Translations under genes and position numbers: made by a program
In this document: positions 61,170 to 64,000 of the stretch, piece by piece
Layout: each line of letters opens with the position of its first letter
Numbering within the stretch: position 1 is the stretch's first letter
DNA from: Maniola hyperantus
Lineage: Eukaryota > Arthropoda > Insecta > Lepidoptera > Nymphalidae
Length of the DNA stretch: 64,000 nt
Assembly (NCBI RefSeq): GCF_902806685.2
Contig: NC_048546.1
Coordinates: 1,674,001 to 1,738,000, forward strand
Direction of reading: 5' to 3'
Notes under the pieces: model-generated
The model's input: only the letters and a program-made list of their open reading frames with translations
Told to the model about the DNA's origin: nothing
The model's database searches: none

Positions 61170-61284
61170 GCGACGGAAACCCCCTTTTTACCCTCTTTTC
61201 ACCCCCCTCATATTCATCCTTCATACCCTAGTATTTTTTACTACTCCATATTTTTTTTATATTCACGGCTAATGTGATTGCACA

Positions 61285-61385
61285 AATTACGTGGTTAATT
61301 CTGTTGCACGTAATCTACCCTTTTCCGCAGGGAACATTGTGAAAGGGATAGCACTAAAATCAGATCTATCAATTTAGTTTTACGG
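61285..61385 (+). repeat. MITE family I copy
   Basis: 'acgtggttaattctgttgca', 'tacccttttccgcagggaac', 'gaaagggatagcactaaaat'. Likely within the Popdc 3' UTR. Confidence 0.55.
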
Positions 61386-61431
61386 CCGAAATGAATAATA
61401 TTCAATCATATCTATAATCTGTCGATATGTA

Positions 61432-61493
61432 AGCAACATTGTTATATTTGTCAAAAAATATATGGTATTTTTGACATATATAACAATGTTGCT
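61432..61493. ncRNA. Precursor-miRNA-like hairpin downstream of the Popdc stop
   Basis: 62 bases. agcaacattgttatat pairs with its inverse, then a T:T mismatch, then tgtcaaaaata pairs with tatttttgaca around a loop of about 6 bases. Size and single mismatch suit a miRNA precursor, but a young foldback MITE looks the same. Confidence 0.35.
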
Positions 61494-61521
61494 ATAATAA
61501 GTAACTAATTGATATATTACG

Positions 61522-61527
61522 AATAAA
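61522..61527 (+). terminator. Candidate polyadenylation signal for Popdc
   Basis: The first AATAAA after the stop codon, about 350 bp downstream. If used, the 3' UTR includes the hairpin at 61432-61493. Confidence 0.35.
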
Positions 61528-61529
61528 CC

Positions 61530-62145
61530 TATTGTTTAATAATTTCAGCCGTTAGCCACATTGTGTTAAAAAAATTGCCTAATTTTTTTATATAAAAATC
61601 GAAAAAAAAAAAGAATTAGTTTCTAGAACACAAAAACTTTTATCGCTAGACATAGGTGTACTGCTTGATTGAGACGGCTCGTTCTCACGGTATACCAATA
61701 GCTAGTAAACAAATTGCAGTAATTCATTAGAGGGTTGTGAAATATGCTTTAAGGGTTTACGCGAAATTAGCAATTGCAATGGCCGCTTTAATTATAATCG
61801 TAACTAAAATATATTGACAGAGGTTTTTTTCTACTCAACGGAGTCAGCGTTTGTATACAAAACTAAATTCACAGGTTCAGAGGGTGTAACAACTTTTCAA
61901 CTTAACTGACATTTTTTATGGAAATTAACTTTTGGGAACATGATTTGATAACTCCATATTAAATGACCTCGGCCTCTTTTTCGGGGGCGTCCAAGATTTG
62001 TTTCTGGATACGCACCTCTAATTGGTGGACGGTCAGTGTTCGTAAATGCAGTCACTTACCGGACTGAGGAATGCGCTTCGCTGATGGGGCTAGATGCGCT
62101 AGTAAGGTTCTCAATAATGTATTTGGCCAGACTAGCGGACTTTTT
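61530..62145. other. Downstream of Popdc, no recognised gene
   Basis: AT-rich; 62010-62120 resembles SINE E in part ('gatacgcacctctaattggt'). Confidence 0.4.
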
Positions 62146-62147
62146 TT

Positions 62148-62300
62148 AAAATAAGAATATTAGCCATGTTAAATGACTAATATTCCCCTTTCCTCTCCAA
62201 CTAAGCGTCAAGCTTGTGCTAGGAGTAGGTACGACAATAGTGCAACGGGCGGGGTTTGAACCGTCGACCTTTCGGTTTTCAGTCCACTTTAGTTTAAACC
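62148..62300 (-). mobile_element. tRNA-Tyr-like SINE (family G)
   Basis: 'tagccatgttaaatgactaa', 'cctctccaactaagcgtcaa', 'ggggtttgaaccgtcgacct': the reverse of 31087-31246. Confidence 0.78.
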
Positions 62301-62339
62301 CTTTTCTTTCTGAGAGGAGATCTGTGCCCAGTCATGGAC

Positions 62340-62400
62340 CTGCGATGATGATGATGATAATAATGATGTTGTTGATGATGTGATGATTCATTCATTCATT
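62340..62400. repeat. Imperfect (GAT)n microsatellite
   Basis: gatgatgatgatgataataa and onward; probably the tail of a SINE E fragment. Confidence 0.7.
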
Positions 62401-62829
62401 TAATGATAATAATGACACTAAATGGCAGATATAATATGCACAGTATTAAAGCACCGTGAATTCATCAGAACCTCAAGTCCTGCTTCCTTAGAAAGAACTT
62501 TAAATAGGTAGTATTACCGTTTTGAACTGTTAATTTAGTTTTTTGTACATGATCAAAGCCAATTATAAACTAATTTGATACTTTTCTTTCTAAATACTTA
62601 GTTACGAACGTCAATTTCTTTAACACCTTATTCCGTCCCTTTTCGTAACATTTGGATCACGAAGTAAAACTGTAAATATTGGTTAGTTAAGTTTTGATAT
62701 CTCCAAAATGTATCTGATAGTTTTAAGGGTTTTCTTAAGTATTTGCTTTGCTCAATTTTACCTCGTGATCTGTCCCGCCTTGTATGTATTTATATATTTT
62801 GTGTTAAACATACATAGTACTTATATATA

Positions 62830-63207
62830 CAGGGTGTAACCAGACCGCTGGCAAAAATGAAGAGTGAAGACAGGTGATAGTACTGATGATTACTGATAAT
62901 ATGATACCACAAAAAAACGCGAAAAAAATTATAAAAAATCCTATAATTTTGTAAAAGTATAATGCAAATAAAACACCAGACTGACGCTAGAGGTCAACTA
63001 ACGTTGCGTAAGTAGGCCACTCGAAGTAAGTAAGAATGCCCCGCCTACGACGCGGCATTGACCCGAGTTTTACACGCTATACATTGTGGTTTTGAAAAAT
63101 ACTAAATCTTTAAAACTACAAAATGAGGCAAATGGTTATTGGTATTGGATTGTGTTTTGGTAGAATAACAATAACTCAGTTTTTGCTAGCGTTCTGGTTA
63201 CACCCTG
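62830..63207. mobile_element. Non-autonomous DNA transposon with TATA flanks, 378 bp
   Basis: Ends cagggtgtaaccaga and tctggttacaccctg with adjoining gctggcaaaaa / ttttgctagc. TATA occurs on both sides. The interior 'cctacgacgcggcattgacc' and 'acgttgcgtaagtaggccac' are shared with 34640-34870. Confidence 0.78.
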
Positions 63208-63329
63208 TATAGGTATATATATGTAATCTCATTTAAAAAACTAAAATACAAAGTATTGTGTCATATTTTTATAATACACTTGATATTAGAAAGTATTTAT
63301 AGATAATACTTATTTGCCTACAATAATAA

Positions 63330-63465
63330 TAATAAGTGTCTGCCAATCCACACTTGGCCAGCGTGGTGGACTATGGCCTTGACCCTTTTCATTCTGAGAG
63401 TAGACCCCTTCTCAGTCTGAGAGTAGACCCGTGGTCAGTAGTGGGCCTGTGATGGGTTGGTCATG
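63330..63465 (+). repeat. SINE family E 3' fragment
   Basis: 'gtctgccaatccacacttgg', 'ccagcgtggtggactatggc', with an internal doubling of 'ttctgagagtagacccc'-like text. Confidence 0.65.
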
Positions 63466-63469
63466 TGGG

Positions 63470-64000
63470 TCATGGATATCTCAGTATTTCTTTAATAAGT
63501 AGGTTTTTAAAATATTTTTTTTATGATATTATTTCATAATAACATAAGTACAATAATTTAGAATGCACATATTTTTGTACCTACAGTATGTAGTAAGTAT
63601 TATTTTCACGTAAGTATACAACGCTAAAGTAGTTTTTAGTGTGTTATAATTATAAAATATGACCAAGACATAATATAATATACTTACCTAACAACAGGTT
63701 TTAATTAGTATTTTTCTTTTGCTTGAACAAAAGAAAAAATACTGATTTACAATAACTGCATGCAACTTTAGTTTTCCATAACTGACTTAAAATAATCAAA
63801 TGGTAGAAGCCTTCTCGGAGAAATGCGTAAGCGACGCGATTTGCCCGGCGCTTTAGACCTTCAGCTTCAGCAGAAGGAGTTAAGTTCTTCACTCATATTA
63901 TCATGATTTCGTTGTGAGTTTTCGGTAACAAGGTCCTATAGGTCGCGTATAGTGCGCCTCTTCCGCATTTCAGCGAGAAGATATAGTGCATTCAAAATTA
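63470..64000. other. Right edge, no recognised gene
   Basis: A 63-codon minus-strand frame at 63701-63892 (SAEAEGLKRRANRVAYAF) looks slightly coding-like but has no known match and no clear splice sites, so it is not called. Confidence 0.35.

Noticed and set aside
63701..63892. Minus-strand frame as an exon of a gene beyond the right edge
   Set aside because: Slightly coding-like text but no clear splice sites or recognised family, so left open.

Overview
The window looks like insect nuclear DNA, most probably from a butterfly or moth. It is AT-rich, has no bacterial-style gene packing, and carries two split genes with GT-AG introns. It is crowded with tRNA-derived SINEs, MITEs, RTE/Jockey-type LINE tails and one BEL/Pao element of kinds familiar from lepidopteran genomes. 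Naming Lepidoptera is an inference from repeat style; no species can be given.

Three host genes are visible. At the left edge (176-500, minus strand) is the first coding exon of a gene whose end resembles the start of a GAF domain, perhaps of a PDE10-like cyclic nucleotide phosphodiesterase. A 30-bp minisatellite abuts its ATG. At 2535-3946 (minus) is a complete three-exon homologue of ashwin, with the HPELL start and the ITWP end of that family. At 5078-61169 (plus) is a complete six-exon Popeye domain-containing (POPDC/bves) gene of 352 codons. Its exons are 5078-5551, 33134-33291, 54310-54412, 55674-55814, 58086-58221 and 61123-61169. All junctions keep frame and both Popeye signature motifs are present. 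Ashwin and Popdc are head to head with 1.1 kb between start codons, so they may share a promoter region.

Almost everything else is mobile DNA inside the Popdc introns. Intron 1 (27.6 kb) and intron 2 (21.0 kb) hold dozens of copies of a few families. These are labelled here: A (tail of 'gccgtgaaaagctagcagac' type), B ('gactgatctatcaacgcaca' type), C (about 430 bp, 'gggttccgtac' to 'cacttggccgg'), three tRNA-derived SINEs (E, F, G), hAT MITEs with exact 8-bp target duplications, foldback elements, and LINE 3' ends. Intron 2 carries a 4.3-kb BEL/Pao element (38771-43096) with a 5-bp duplication, inserted into a C repeat. Its gag and protease are well preserved, but the catalytic cores of reverse transcriptase, RNase H and integrase are each missing by deletions that leave the frame open.

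The most unusual structures are that BEL derivative; a pair of palindromic elements (15709-15989 and 58294-58638) with B-box-like motifs in their arms and 12-bp target duplications, one with a perfect 121-bp arm; nested hAT-in-hAT and LINE-in-SINE-in-LINE insertions; and a precursor-miRNA-like hairpin just downstream of the Popdc stop codon. Coordinates of repeats are by eye and may be off by a few to tens of bases, except where target duplications fix the ends.
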